Below are positions 7,760 through 15,868 of a stretch of 44,188 bases of DNA, one piece after another. Numbering within the stretch: position 1 is the stretch's first letter; each line of letters begins with the position of its first letter. The notes under the pieces were generated by a model. That model was not told where the DNA came from. It did not search any database and was given only the letters and a program-made list of their open reading frames with translations. The translations under genes were made by a program, and so were the position numbers. This DNA comes from Arthrobacter sp. ISL-65 (GTDB taxonomy: Bacteria > Actinomycetota > Actinomycetes > Actinomycetales > Micrococcaceae): positions 1 through 44,188 of the forward strand of contig NZ_JAGGPN010000055.1 of NCBI RefSeq assembly GCF_018613795.1, given 5' to 3'.

Positions 7760-8392
7760 TCACGAAACTGAGTTCACCAGCTGGAGCTTCGATGTGAGAT
7801 GTTCTTCAGCGTCCGGCGAGAGGTCGGCCCCGACGATCACGTAAAGGGCGCGCGCCTTGTTGCCTGAGGAGATAAAGGCCATTACCTTGATGACGTCCGA
7901 TTCCAGGGTAGGAGGCCAGGTGATGACAAGTTTCCCATTCTCGAAGTCCAACGTGCCAGATACAGCCCACGCCTCGTTGTCCTGCAGGGAAAGCGCACCA
8001 GGGTTGTCCCAGCGGAAAACTCCGTAATGCTTGTCGCCCCCGACTTCAGTTGTGTAGTGGAGCCTCCCCTTTGTGCCGGTCAATTGGCCGGCATCCCTGG
8101 TCAGGCAGGCCGCCAATTGCCAAGCGTCTATCTGCTCAGGCGGTAGAACGTTGTGCCCGCGGGCTGCGCCGTCCGCCCATTTGCCCTGCTTGTGGGCTTC
8201 CCTCGTCAACTCGAACGAGTAGTTCGTCAAGTTAGCAACGCGGATGGCCACCGTGTCATCGGCATCGACCGCCTCATAAACAGTCCTCAAGGCCTTTTCG
8301 ACTTCTTGTGCTGCTGAAGAGACCTTCTTGGCGGTCTCGTCGATGGCAGAGGCGATGTCGCCAACGTTTTCAATTGCCTGAACGATTGCCAT
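7760..8392 (-). CDS. Hypothetical protein, possibly aegerolysin/actinoporin-like
   Basis: A 210-residue protein I cannot place firmly. Residues 1-45 form a long amphipathic helix (DIASAIDETAKKVSSAAQEVEKAL) without a signal peptide. From about residue 48 the pattern is beta-rich: VAIRVANLTNYSFELTREAH, NVLPPEQIDAWQLA, GRLHYTT..., then YGVFRWDNPGALS. An N-terminal amphipathic helix followed by a beta-sandwich with a Trp-containing FxWDNP loop resembles small membrane-binding cytolysins (actinoporins, aegerolysins). That comparison is by pattern only. The start ATG 8392 has TAGGAAG 6 nt upstream. It stands alone next to decayed genes, with the DHFR-like gene divergent. Another option is an uncharacterised lectin-like or phage-defence protein. 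Confidence 0.55.
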   Translation of the reverse strand: MAIVQAIENVGDIASAIDETAKKVSSAAQEVEKALRTVYEAVDADDTVAIRVANLTNYSFELTREAHKQGKWADGAARGHNVLPPEQIDAWQLAACLTRDAGQLTGTKGRLHYTTEVGGDKHYGVFRWDNPGALSLQDNEAWAVSGTLDFENGKLVITWPPTLESDVIKVMAFISSGNKARALYVIVGADLSPDAEEHLTSKLQLVNSVS

Positions 8393-8575
8393 TGGGGCTT
8401 CCTATCGAAGGGCGCAGGACAGAAGCTCTGGCCGACACTTGTGTGCGTGCGTATTGGCAATAGTGGACCGACGTGGATGGTCGGTCAGGGCGCTCGTCGT
8501 CCCGTCTAGCTGGGCGGCCAAGATGATCGGCGCATTTTGCCCATTGGACGCTGTGCCGTGGCTGTCTATGCTGAT

Positions 8576-8587
8576 GCTTGCAAGCAA
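8576..8587. promoter_or_regulatory. 12-bp perfect palindrome TGCTTGCAAGCA
   Basis: A perfect palindrome 45 nt upstream of the DHFR-like start codon, in the 239-nt divergent gap 8393-8631. Its place and symmetry suit a dimeric repressor site. No adjacent regulator gene is seen, and it occurs once in what I read. The rest of the gap shows nothing else I recognise. Confidence 0.3.
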
Positions 8588-8631
8588 GCTCACCGCGACG
8601 CGATGGAGGTCGCCATGAGGAGCGTAGAGCA

Positions 8632-9252
8632 ATGACTGAACGTACGGGGCGGGTGGTCTGCGACATCACGGTTACGGCAGACGGGTACTCGGCCGGGCTC
8701 AACCAGACCGAGCAGCGCCCGTTCGGCGACGACGGCGGCGACGGCTTCGGCGACGGGCTGCACGCCTGGATGTTCAAAACTCCCGACGAGAACCGGGCGG
8801 AGATCGACCAGATCATTGCCGCCAAGGCCTTCATCATGGGGCGCAATATGTTCGGCCCGGTGCGTGGTGAGTGGGATCGGCCGTGGAACGGGTGGTGGGG
8901 CGACAGTCCGCCGTACCACGGCCCGGTCTTCGTGCTCACGCACCACGCCCGCGAACCGCAGCCGATGGACGGCGGCACCACGTTCCACTTCGTCACCGAC
9001 GGCATCGAGTCGGCGCTGGCCCAGGCACGCGCGGCGGCCGGCGACGGCGATGTGGCGATCGGGGGCGGCGCGACAACCATCAACCAGTACCTAGCCGCCG
9101 GCCTGATCGACGAGCTGCGCGTGCACATTGCGCCGCTCACGTTCGGCGCCGGCACACGGCTGTTCGAGGGCGTCCCGCCGCTGAAGCTCGAGCAGGTGAA
9201 GTCACGGGCAGCGACCCTGGTCACTCACGTGACTTACCGCGTGCTGGTTTAG
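8632..9252 (+). CDS. Dihydrofolate reductase family (RibD C-terminal-like) protein
   Basis: A 206-residue member of the RibD C-terminal/DHFR-like reductase superfamily, NADPH-binding alpha/beta proteins whose close relatives are mostly uncharacterised. Key features are VVCDITVTADGYSAG at the start (family motif S-x-DG-xx-A), AKAFIMGRNMFGPV (MGRxTY-type), PVFVLTHHARE, and GDVAIGGGATTINQYLAAGLIDELRVHIAPLTFGAGTRLFEG, the nucleotide-binding and dimer region (GG...Q..L..GLvDE...). The ATG at 8632 has AGGAG 11-12 nt upstream; the upstream codons in frame are not conserved-looking. It ends overlapping the convergent aminotransferase by 4 nt. Riboflavin-pathway function is unlikely, since no deaminase domain or rib genes lie nearby. 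Confidence 0.85.
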   Translation: MTERTGRVVCDITVTADGYSAGLNQTEQRPFGDDGGDGFGDGLHAWMFKTPDENRAEIDQIIAAKAFIMGRNMFGPVRGEWDRPWNGWWGDSPPYHGPVFVLTHHAREPQPMDGGTTFHFVTDGIESALAQARAAAGDGDVAIGGGATTINQYLAAGLIDELRVHIAPLTFGAGTRLFEGVPPLKLEQVKSRAATLVTHVTYRVLV

Positions 9253-10562
9253 CTCAGGTACGCGTCGGCTGCAGACAGTGCCTCGTCCAGGATGGCCAGG
9301 CCGGCCGAAGCATCGGAGTCGTTCACGTTGAGGGGTGGAGCGACGTGGACGCGGTTGCCCTGGACCAGAGGCAATAGCCCCCGTTCCAGGCACGCCTTGG
9401 CGACGGAGACCATCGGCGCGTTCTCGGAAGCTGTGGCTCCCGGGGGTACGAGTGGCTGTTTGGTCTGTCGGTCGCGGACCAGTTCGAGGCTCCAGAGGCC
9501 GCCAATACCGCGCACGTCCCCCACCGATGGGTGCCTCTCGGCGAGCCCCCTGAGTCCCGGCCCGAGGACGTCGGTGCCGAGGCGGGCAGCTGCCGCGGCG
9601 ATGTGCTCCTCATGCATTGCGTTGATGGCGCCGACGGCTGCCGCGCAGGCGAGGGGATGGCCGCTGTACGTCATGCCCGCCGGGTACGGGCGCTTGGTGA
9701 ACGTCTCGTAGATTGCGTCGCTGACCAGGACGCCGCCCAGCGGGACGTATCCGGAGTTAACGCCCTTCGCGAATGCCATCAGGTCCGGTGCCACACCAGC
9801 ATGGTCCACGCCGAACCAGGCCCCCGTGCGGCAGAAACCGACCATGACCTCGTCGGCGATGTAGACGATGCCGTGGCGGTCGCATAGCTCACGGACCCCT
9901 CGCAGGTAGCCCGGTGGCGGCACGATGACCCCCGAACTGCCGGTGACTGATTCGAGGACCAGACCGGCGATCGTCGACGGGCCTTCCAGGAGGATCACCT
10001 GCTCTAGATGGGCCAGCGCCCGCTCGCACTCTTCCTCCGGCGTCCTTGAGCCGAAGGCCGATCGGTACAGGAAAGGACCAAAGAAGTGGACGGCACCCGC
10101 CGCGCCCGTGTCCGAGGCCCAGCGGCGCGGGTCGCCCGTGAGATGGATCGATGTCGTGGTGGAGCCATGATAGGAGCGGTAGGCGGCGAGCACCTTGGGC
10201 CGTCCCGTGTGGAGACGTGCCATCCGCACCGCGTGCTCAATTGCTTCCGTTCCGCCGGTGGTAAACAGCACGTGCCCGAGGTTCTCCGGCGCGACTTCTA
10301 TGATCAGCCGGGCCGCTTCGCCCCGTACATCTGAGGCGTGGCCGGGTGCGAGCGTGCACAGGCGGTCAGCTTGCTCCTTGATCGCGGCCACAATGCGCGG
10401 ATGTTGGTGACCGAGGTTGGTGAACACCAGCTGCGAGCTGAAGTCCAGGTAGCGCCGTCCGTCCACGTCGACGACGTGGCTCCCGGAGCCGCCGGCCAAC
10501 GTAGGCACCTCGCGCGGCCCCTGGACAGCCCAGGGGTGGAAGACCAGATCGTCGAGATTCAT
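9249..10562 (-). CDS. Class III (omega-type) PLP aminotransferase
   Basis: A 437-residue fold-type I, class III aminotransferase that moves an amino group from an omega-amine or beta/gamma-amino acid to a keto acid. Visible motifs: VLFTTGGTEAIEHAVRMAR (phosphate-binding), YRSYHGST, the PLP-contacting IVYIADEVMVGFCRTG (Asp with the EV-x-x-GF-x-RTG signature), and LMAFAKGVNSGYVPLGGV with the Schiff-base lysine. GMTYSGHPLACAAA follows. The ATG at 10562 has GGAGG 5 nt upstream, a near-ideal site, so the longer reading to 10751 is rejected. It is flanked by two DHFR-like genes on the other strand. The sequence fits the group annotated as aspartate aminotransferase family or taurine/omega-amino acid:pyruvate transaminase; the substrate is not determined. 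Confidence 0.88.
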   Translation of the reverse strand: MNLDDLVFHPWAVQGPREVPTLAGGSGSHVVDVDGRRYLDFSSQLVFTNLGHQHPRIVAAIKEQADRLCTLAPGHASDVRGEAARLIIEVAPENLGHVLFTTGGTEAIEHAVRMARLHTGRPKVLAAYRSYHGSTTTSIHLTGDPRRWASDTGAAGAVHFFGPFLYRSAFGSRTPEEECERALAHLEQVILLEGPSTIAGLVLESVTGSSGVIVPPPGYLRGVRELCDRHGIVYIADEVMVGFCRTGAWFGVDHAGVAPDLMAFAKGVNSGYVPLGGVLVSDAIYETFTKRPYPAGMTYSGHPLACAAAVGAINAMHEEHIAAAAARLGTDVLGPGLRGLAERHPSVGDVRGIGGLWSLELVRDRQTKQPLVPPGATASENAPMVSVAKACLERGLLPLVQGNRVHVAPPLNVNDSDASAGLAILDEALSAADAYLS

Positions 10563-10805
10563 GACATCCTCCGTAGCTTGAGTGCCGGACGGTTCACCCC
10601 ACTGCTTCACACTGGCACCTTCCAGCACCAGTTTCCAGAGCTCTGCCACCGTCACCTGGCGAAGGACCTGCGGGACCCGGAACTTAGCCACGAACGCGGT
10701 GATGAGGAGGCCTTGAACGGCTGATCGCTCCGTGGATAGCATTGCCGGCATCGACGGCGCAGCGTCCCGGCGGCTCCTGACGTCGATCGGACGAAGGAGA
10801 CGGCC

Positions 10806-11441
10806 ATGGGCGAAACAAGTGCAGAAACGTCATCAGCGAGCCTGATGGTCGACCTCATCATCTCCCTGGATGGGTATGCCTCCGCCGAGGGATGGCCCGG
10901 CTGGTGGGGTCTGGAGGGGCCGGAATACCTGGCGTGGCTCGAGCAGGAGGGGGAGAAGGGCTACACCTTCCTCCTGGGGGCGAACACCTACCGGGTGATG
11001 TCCAGCATGTCTGAGGAAGCATCGGCTGATCGCTCCGGATTCTCCCAGGATGAGGGAGCCGCCCTGACCGGCCTTGACGCCGTTCCCAAGATGGTCTTCT
11101 CCTCCACCCTGCAGGCACCCCTGACCTGGCCGAACTCGGAGCTGGTCACCGGCGACGCCGTCGAGGCCGTGAGGGAGATGAAACGGACCGGGACCGGGCC
11201 ATTGAGTACCCTCGGGAGCCTTAGCCTCTGCCGGTCACTGCTGACCGCCGGCCTCGTGGACCGGTTCAGGCTGGTGGTTTTCCCGGTCATCACGGGCCGC
11301 AACGGCCGGGAGCGGATCTACGACGGCTATCCGGACGTCTCGCTCGAAATGGTGGACAGCAGGACCTTCGACGGCCGGCTCCAGCTGCTCGAGTACGTCC
11401 CCACGGTGCTCGCCCGGCCGCCGGGCAGCGGGCCGAAGTGA
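10806..11441 (+). CDS. Dihydrofolate reductase family protein
   Basis: A 211-residue RibD-C/DHFR-superfamily protein, a different subgroup from the one at 8632. SLMVDLIISLDGYASAEG matches the family start motif, FLLGANTYRVMSSM corresponds to the substrate-side GRxTY region, KMVFSSTLQAPLTWPNSELV is the standard KxVxSxTL...W.N..l pattern, and GTGPLSTLGSLSLCRSLLTAGLVDRFRLVVFPVITGRNGRERIY is the cofactor/dimer region. GAAGGAG 5 nt before the ATG supports the start. It is divergent from the aminotransferase with a 243-nt gap holding no recognised operator. The product probably binds NADPH; its substrate is unknown. The 131 nt downstream show no clear terminator. Confidence 0.85.
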   Translation: MGETSAETSSASLMVDLIISLDGYASAEGWPGWWGLEGPEYLAWLEQEGEKGYTFLLGANTYRVMSSMSEEASADRSGFSQDEGAALTGLDAVPKMVFSSTLQAPLTWPNSELVTGDAVEAVREMKRTGTGPLSTLGSLSLCRSLLTAGLVDRFRLVVFPVITGRNGRERIYDGYPDVSLEMVDSRTFDGRLQLLEYVPTVLARPPGSGPK

Positions 11442-11572
11442 GTCATTCCCTTGAACTTTTCGCTTCGGTGCCGTTGATCTGACCGGAAGCGAGGGCTGCC
11501 CAGGGATGTCGAGAAGCTTGGTTACCTCACCGCCTACGCCTACTTGGGCTTTTCCAGTTCCACGCATGCTGC

Positions 11573-12316
11573 TTACTGCGGAACGAGCCGCTTCTCAAGG
11601 CGCTGCCGCGCGCTGGCCAGGGACTGCTTGGTCAGCTTGGTGGCTTCCTTGACATCCCGTGCCCGTGCTGCGTCCAGGATGGCGGGCTGCGGGGTCCACA
11701 GGCTGGCGTCGTTGTGCTCCACGGCCTCCGTTGCGCCGATGACCTTGTACGGCCGGCACTGCAGCCAGAGCGTTTCGATGACACTCACCAGGACCGGATT
11801 GCCGCCCGCAGAATAGAACGTCCGGAGCAGGTCTTCGTCATCGTCCAGCGCATCCGAGACGCGGCGTTCCGCGACCGCCTTCTGCATCCGGGCCAGGGCG
11901 GCTTCCATGCGGGCCACGTCGGCGTCCGTGATGTTGGCGGCTCCGCGGCGGGCGGCCTCCACCTCCAGCGTGGCCCTGACCTCGTAGATATGGATCAGTT
12001 CACCGACCGTGAACTCCCGGACAACTGCGCCCCGGTGGGCGGCCACCCGCGTGGCAAGTCCGGTCTCCTCGAGCCGGCGGATGGCTTCCCTGACCGGCAT
12101 GACGCTGGTGCCCACCATCTCGGCCACATCGCGGACGCGCAGCGGGGAGCCCCCGGCCAGTTCTCCCGTGAGGATGGCGGTGCGCAAAGCCTCATAGACC
12201 TGGTCCGCCACGAGAGTGGGGGTGATGGCAAAAGCCGGCGAGGATCCCATGGCGGCCGCCAGCCCAACCTTCTTGTTCTCCGGCTGTTGAGAAGCATCGA
12301 CTTTTTTTCCTGGCAT
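11573..12316 (-). CDS. GntR/FCD transcriptional regulator (paralogue 1)
   Basis: A 247-residue regulator with a winged helix (about residues 30-100: LVADQVYEALRTAILTGELAGGSPLRVRDVAEMVGTSVMPVREAIRRLEETGL) and an FCD ligand domain that usually binds a metal-chelated carboxylate. The FCD metal residues (Asp and His) are not clear: the expected first Asp region reads DDDEDLLRTFYSAGGNPVL. The N-terminus has a 25-residue basic extension absent from its paralogue at 15121-15795, with which it shares long identical runs (SPLRVRD, VGTSVMPVREAIRRLEE, LWLQCRPYKVIGATEA). AGGA lies 7 nt before the ATG. It sits downstream of the IclR gene on the same strand with a 131-nt gap. No TGTGATCACA site lies upstream. 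I infer that it recognises the same or a related operator, competing or responding to another ligand. Confidence 0.88.
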   Translation of the reverse strand: MPGKKVDASQQPENKKVGLAAAMGSSPAFAITPTLVADQVYEALRTAILTGELAGGSPLRVRDVAEMVGTSVMPVREAIRRLEETGLATRVAAHRGAVVREFTVGELIHIYEVRATLEVEAARRGAANITDADVARMEAALARMQKAVAERRVSDALDDDEDLLRTFYSAGGNPVLVSVIETLWLQCRPYKVIGATEAVEHNDASLWTPQPAILDAARARDVKEATKLTKQSLASARQRLEKRLVPQ

Positions 12317-12447
12317 GGGACGATCCTATGGCGCATGGACCGGTTTCGCGCTTATTTGCAGGGCCAGCGGCGGAACGACGGCGTCCCCGGGGGGGTCGCC
12401 GTCGCCGTCGTTATCCAAAAGCCGCCAAAGTTATGAAAGTCGCCGGC

Positions 12448-13239
12448 TCAAACAGGTGCGGCGACCTGGCTGAGGTCCGCAGCCGCCTGGCGGGTGCTGC
12501 TGATGAAGTCGGCACGCGCCTCATCGGTGGCAGCCCGCTCGAGTGGCACCATGGTGGTGACGACGCCGGCAAGCCGGCCGCCGTCGTCGAACACCGGGGC
12601 GCTGGCGCCCCAGACGCCCGGGGCCAGGGCGCCCGAACTGGTGGCATAGCCGCGTTCCCGGATGGCTTCCAGATCGGCGCGGATGGTGAGTCCCTCCTCC
12701 GGGCGGAGGAAGTGGCCGGCAAGGTGATCGTCCCTTTCCTCGTCCGGAAGGAAGGCGAGGATGGCCCGTGCACTGGCCCCGTTCAGGAGGGGGCGGGAGC
12801 GTCCGGCGGCGTAGCTGCAGCTGAGGATGTGGGCGCTTTCCACGGACTCCACGCACAGCACTTCGTCACTGCTCTGCACCAGGTAGGCGGCCAATTCGCC
12901 GGTGTCCTGCGACAATTGCTCGAGCCTGTGCCGCACCTCGCCCTGGGCCAGGGCTTCCTCGCGGTAGTTGTCGGCAAGCCGCACCACTTCAGGTCCGGCC
13001 GAATAGCGGCCGATGAGCTGGTTTTCCACCACGAAGCCGGCCTGCAGCAGAGTCTGGAGGTGACGGTAGACAGTGGAGGCGGGGATCCGAAGGAGGCCGG
13101 AAATCTGCTCGCTGCTCAGGGTCCTGTGGCGGGCGAACAGGAGCAGGATGGACATCGCCGTGCCGCGTTCGTCACGGCGTTTCAGGGGTGGCAGTGCACT
13201 TGGGCTGGTTTTGGGTCGGGAGCTGATGCGTTTCTTCAT
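12448..13239 (-). CDS. IclR family transcriptional regulator
   Basis: A 263-residue IclR protein. Residues 25-90 are the winged helix (TAMSILLLFARHRTLSSEQISGLLRIPASTVYRHLQTLLQAGFV), followed by the GAF-like effector domain: LVQSSDEVLCVESVESAH, LLNGASARAILAFLP (the usual P-L-x-x-x-A-x-G-K-A-x-L pattern), and a C-terminal GALAPGVWGASAPVFDDGGRLAGVVTTMVP that closes the ligand pocket. The ATG at 13239 has GGAAG 8 nt upstream. It is transcribed leftward after pruA but separated from it by two hairpins, so it probably has its own promoter. IclR proteins near amino-acid or aromatic catabolic genes usually control them; the target here may be the neighbouring proline genes, but that is inference. Confidence 0.9.
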   Translation of the reverse strand: MKKRISSRPKTSPSALPPLKRRDERGTAMSILLLFARHRTLSSEQISGLLRIPASTVYRHLQTLLQAGFVVENQLIGRYSAGPEVVRLADNYREEALAQGEVRHRLEQLSQDTGELAAYLVQSSDEVLCVESVESAHILSCSYAAGRSRPLLNGASARAILAFLPDEERDDHLAGHFLRPEEGLTIRADLEAIRERGYATSSGALAPGVWGASAPVFDDGGRLAGVVTTMVPLERAATDEARADFISSTRQAAADLSQVAAPV

Positions 13240-13277
13240 TGGTGAACTTCCGTGGCTGGGTGGAAGGCCGGAGAGGG

Positions 13278-13316
13278 CAGCAGCCGCTGCCTGGACAGGT
13301 CAGGCAGCGGCTGCTG
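13278..13316. terminator. 16-bp perfect hairpin after pruA
   Basis: CAGCAGCCGCTGCCTG and its exact reverse complement flank a 7-nt loop. It lies downstream of pruA on the minus strand and upstream of the IclR gene. There is no U-tract, as is common for actinobacterial terminators. It is the second of two hairpins in this gap. Confidence 0.6.
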
Positions 13317-13360
13317 GGAAGCCGTTCGGTCTGTTGCGAAGGAGTCCGACGGCGGTTGGA

Positions 13361-13388
13361 GGCTGGGTGCGCGGGTGCGCACCCAGCC
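13361..13388. terminator. 12-bp perfect hairpin directly after pruA
   Basis: GGCTGGGTGCGC pairs with GCGCACCCAGCC across a 4-nt loop, 34 nt past the pruA stop on the minus strand. Together with the hairpin at 13278-13316 it probably ends the leftward putB-gntR-pruA transcript. Confidence 0.6.
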
Positions 13389-13421
13389 GGTCAGGAAAGG
13401 CCCGGGTTACCGGTCGCTTGC

Positions 13422-15068
13422 TTAGTCAGCGAGGTACGGCTGGCGCCATTCGCTGGACGGCGAGAAGTTCTCGTGGATGAAGCGGCCGCTGAGCCAGCGC
13501 TGCAGTGCCAGGCGGGAACCGGCCTTGTCATTGGTGCCCGAGCCGCGGCCACCGCCAAAGGCGACCTGTCCCATGAGGGCGCCGGTGGGCTTGTCATTGA
13601 TGTACGTCATGCCCGAGGCGTTGCGGAGCTTGTCCAGGGCAAACGAGACGGCGCGGCGGTCATTGGCAAAGATGGACAGGGTCAGGGCATAGTTGCTGGT
13701 CTGGTCCACCAGATCCAGCACGGACTCCCACTCGCTGTCCTCGTAGACGTAGACCGTCAGGAGGGGGCCGAAGAACTCTTCGCTCATGGTGAAGGCGTGC
13801 GGATCGGTGGTCTCGAAGATCGTGGGTTCGACGAACCAGCCCTCTTCGGCGTGGACGCTGCCGCCGGCCAGGAGGGTGTGGCTCGGGAGGGCCTTGGCCT
13901 TCTCAAGGGCAGCCTCGATCTTGCGCAGCGACGTCTCGTCGATGACGGCTCCGAGGAACGTCTCGTGCTCGGCGACGTCGCCCACGCGGAGCGACTTGAC
14001 GGTCTCGACGAGTTCGTCCTTGATCTGGTTCCAGATGCTGCGCGGGATGTAGGTCCGTGATGCCGCGGAGCACTTCTGGCCCGAGTATTCGAAGCCACTC
14101 CGGATCAGGGCTGCGCGCAGGGCATCGGCGTCGGCGCTCGGGTGTGCCACCACAGCGTTCTTGCCACCTGTTTCGCCTACCAGGCGCGGGAAGGAACGGT
14201 ACTGGTCGATGTTGTCACCGGCTTTTTTCCAGAGGCTGCGGAAGACGTCCGTGGAACCCGTGAAGCTCAGCCCCGCAAAGTCCGGGTGGCTCATAGCCTG
14301 GTCGGAGATCGCACGGCCCGAGCCGTGGACGAGGTTGATCACACCTGGCGGAAGGCCGGCTTCCTCGAACATCCGCATGAGGACGTCATTGCTGAGGGCC
14401 GCCTTCTCGGAGGGCTTCCACACAACGGTGTTTCCCATGAGTGCAGCAGTAGTGGGAAGGTTGCTGGCAATGGCGGTGAAGTTGAACGGCGTGATAGCCA
14501 GGACGAAGCCTTCCAGGCCGCGCTGGTCCAGCGAGTTGCCTTCGCCCTGCAAGGACTCGGGCTGATCAGCGAAGATCTGCTGGGCGAGGTGGGCGTTGAA
14601 GCGGAAGAAGTCCGCCACTTCGCTGGCGGCGTCGATCTCTGCCTGGTGGAACGTCTTGGACTGCCCGAGCATGGTGGTAGCTACCAGTTCGTCCCGGTAC
14701 TTGCCGGCGGCCAGGTTTCCGGCGCGCAGGAAGATTGCGGCCCTTTCCCACCAGGGTGTCCGGGACCAGTCGTGCTGAGCGGCCAAGGCTGCGTCGATCG
14801 CCGACTGGGTTACTGACTCATCGGCAGTGGGGATGCGGCCCAATACCTGGGAGTGGCGGTGGGGAGCCGTGACGTTGCGCAGCTCGCCGGTCATGGAGCG
14901 CACCCCGTTGATGACGTGGGGCAGGTCGCGGACGCTGGATGTGACCTCGGCGATCATCTTCTTGACCGAGGCCGCCTCCGGTGAGCCGGGACGGAATTCC
15001 CGCGACGGCTCGTTATAGGGCGTGGGGACCTTGAAGTTTCCAGTAACGCTGACAGATTGGGTGGACAT
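13422..15068 (-). CDS. pruA: 1-pyrroline-5-carboxylate (glutamate semialdehyde) dehydrogenase
   Basis: A 548-residue aldehyde dehydrogenase that oxidises glutamate-gamma-semialdehyde (from P5C) to glutamate with NAD+, the second step of proline catabolism. The catalytic residues are in place: E299 in RLVGETGGKN and C333 in FEYSGQKCSAASR. AITPFNFTAIASNLPTTAALMGNTVVWKPS is the NAD-binding and oxyanion region, and GLSFTGST is the family motif. Length and the N-terminal YNEP...Y motif match the stand-alone (non-PutA) P5CDH group. AAGGAG lies about 12 nt before the ATG. It follows the GntR gene by 52 nt on the same strand, so putB, gntR and pruA form one leftward series. Two hairpins follow it. 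Confidence 0.95.
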   Translation of the reverse strand: MSTQSVSVTGNFKVPTPYNEPSREFRPGSPEAASVKKMIAEVTSSVRDLPHVINGVRSMTGELRNVTAPHRHSQVLGRIPTADESVTQSAIDAALAAQHDWSRTPWWERAAIFLRAGNLAAGKYRDELVATTMLGQSKTFHQAEIDAASEVADFFRFNAHLAQQIFADQPESLQGEGNSLDQRGLEGFVLAITPFNFTAIASNLPTTAALMGNTVVWKPSEKAALSNDVLMRMFEEAGLPPGVINLVHGSGRAISDQAMSHPDFAGLSFTGSTDVFRSLWKKAGDNIDQYRSFPRLVGETGGKNAVVAHPSADADALRAALIRSGFEYSGQKCSAASRTYIPRSIWNQIKDELVETVKSLRVGDVAEHETFLGAVIDETSLRKIEAALEKAKALPSHTLLAGGSVHAEEGWFVEPTIFETTDPHAFTMSEEFFGPLLTVYVYEDSEWESVLDLVDQTSNYALTLSIFANDRRAVSFALDKLRNASGMTYINDKPTGALMGQVAFGGGRGSGTNDKAGSRLALQRWLSGRFIHENFSPSSEWRQPYLAD

Positions 15069-15120
15069 TATCTGGGTTTCTCCTTTTGGACGTTCCCGGA
15101 CCTTGGGGGTCGCGGGTTGG

Positions 15121-15795
15121 TTATTGGGTTTCGAGCCGCAGCTCCAGCCGGCGCAGCGCGCTGGCCAGGGAGTCCGCGGTGATAGTGGTGACTGCGGCAG
15201 TGTCGCCGTCGAACAGTGCCTGGACCAACGCTGGTTGCGGAGTCCAGAGAGTGTTGTCGTTCTTGGCTAGGGCCTCAGTTGCGCCGATCACCTTGTAGGG
15301 GCGGCACTGGAGCCAAAGTTGTTCGATGATGCTGACGAGTACGGGATTGCCCGAGGCTCTGTACAGGGCACGGAGAACATCCTCGTCCAGGTCCAGGGCG
15401 TCAATGATGCGACCTTCCGCAACGGCCTTCTGCATCTTTTCGCAGGAGGATTCCATCTCCCGTAGGTTCTTGCGGCTGACATTAGGGGCTCCCTGGGTCG
15501 CAGCTTGTACCTCGAGGATGGTCCGTACGTCGTAGATGTGCATCAGTTCGATGGCAGTGAATGTCCTGACTACTGCACCCTTGTGGGGGATGCGGGTGGC
15601 CAGCCTTGCTTCCTCCAGGCGGCGGATTGCCTCCCGGACGGGCATGACGCTTGTGCCTACCATGGCTGCCAGATCGCGGACCCGAAGGGGTGACCCGGAT
15701 TCCAAAGTGCCAGTCAAAATGGCGTTCTCCAGGACCTCGTACACCTGGTCAGCCACCAATGTGGGGGTGACTGGACGGGTCATTTCAAGGCTCAT
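15121..15795 (-). CDS. GntR/FCD transcriptional regulator (paralogue 2, probable island regulator)
   Basis: A 224-residue GntR/FCD regulator: winged helix at residues 10-75 (SGSPLRVRDLAAMVGTSVMPVREAIRRLEE), then a helical FCD domain (ELMHIYDVRTILEVQA, LYRASGNPVLVSIIEQLWLQCRPYKVIGATEA). It lacks the N-terminal extension of its paralogue at 11573-12316. GGAG lies 7 nt before the ATG. It is located between proline dehydrogenase and pruA, and a near-copy of the island palindrome (15836-15845) lies 41 nt before its start, the pattern of an autoregulated repressor. I infer that it binds TGTGATCACA at seven promoters in this window and that its ligand is proline or an intermediate; neither is shown by sequence alone. 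Confidence 0.9.
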   Translation of the reverse strand: MSLEMTRPVTPTLVADQVYEVLENAILTGTLESGSPLRVRDLAAMVGTSVMPVREAIRRLEEARLATRIPHKGAVVRTFTAIELMHIYDVRTILEVQAATQGAPNVSRKNLREMESSCEKMQKAVAEGRIIDALDLDEDVLRALYRASGNPVLVSIIEQLWLQCRPYKVIGATEALAKNDNTLWTPQPALVQALFDGDTAAVTTITADSLASALRRLELRLETQ

Positions 15796-15835
15796 GGAGT
15801 ACTCCGTTTCTAGCTGGCGGCCGCTAATCGTGATA

Positions 15836-15845
15836 TTTGATCACA
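15836..15845. promoter_or_regulatory. GntR-site variant TTTGATCACA upstream of gntR
   Basis: It differs from the island palindrome TGTGATCACA at one base. Its left flank TGATAT is the same as at 17151 and 30981 (TGATATNTGATCACA), so the extended site is conserved over 15 nt. It lies in the 73-nt gap between proline dehydrogenase and the GntR gene. A convincing -10 for the gntR promoter was not found. Confidence 0.55.
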
Positions 15846-15868
15846 ATCCAGCTTACGTCAATGCCACA

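Noticed and set aside
10563..10751. In-frame upstream extension of the aminotransferase (63 codons)
   Set aside because: Some helical, TetR C-terminus-like character (GLLITAFVAKFRVPQVLRQV), but the ATG at 10562 has an ideal GGAGG and aminotransferases of this group start there. A regulator remnant is possible but not supportable.
14334..14345. TTGATCACACC inside pruA as a further operator
   Set aside because: Half of the palindrome only, inside coding sequence, without the ATAT flank or a promoter pair.
14142..14816. Plus-strand frame opposite pruA
   Set aside because: Antisense shadow of a conserved aldehyde dehydrogenase; no start signal or domain.
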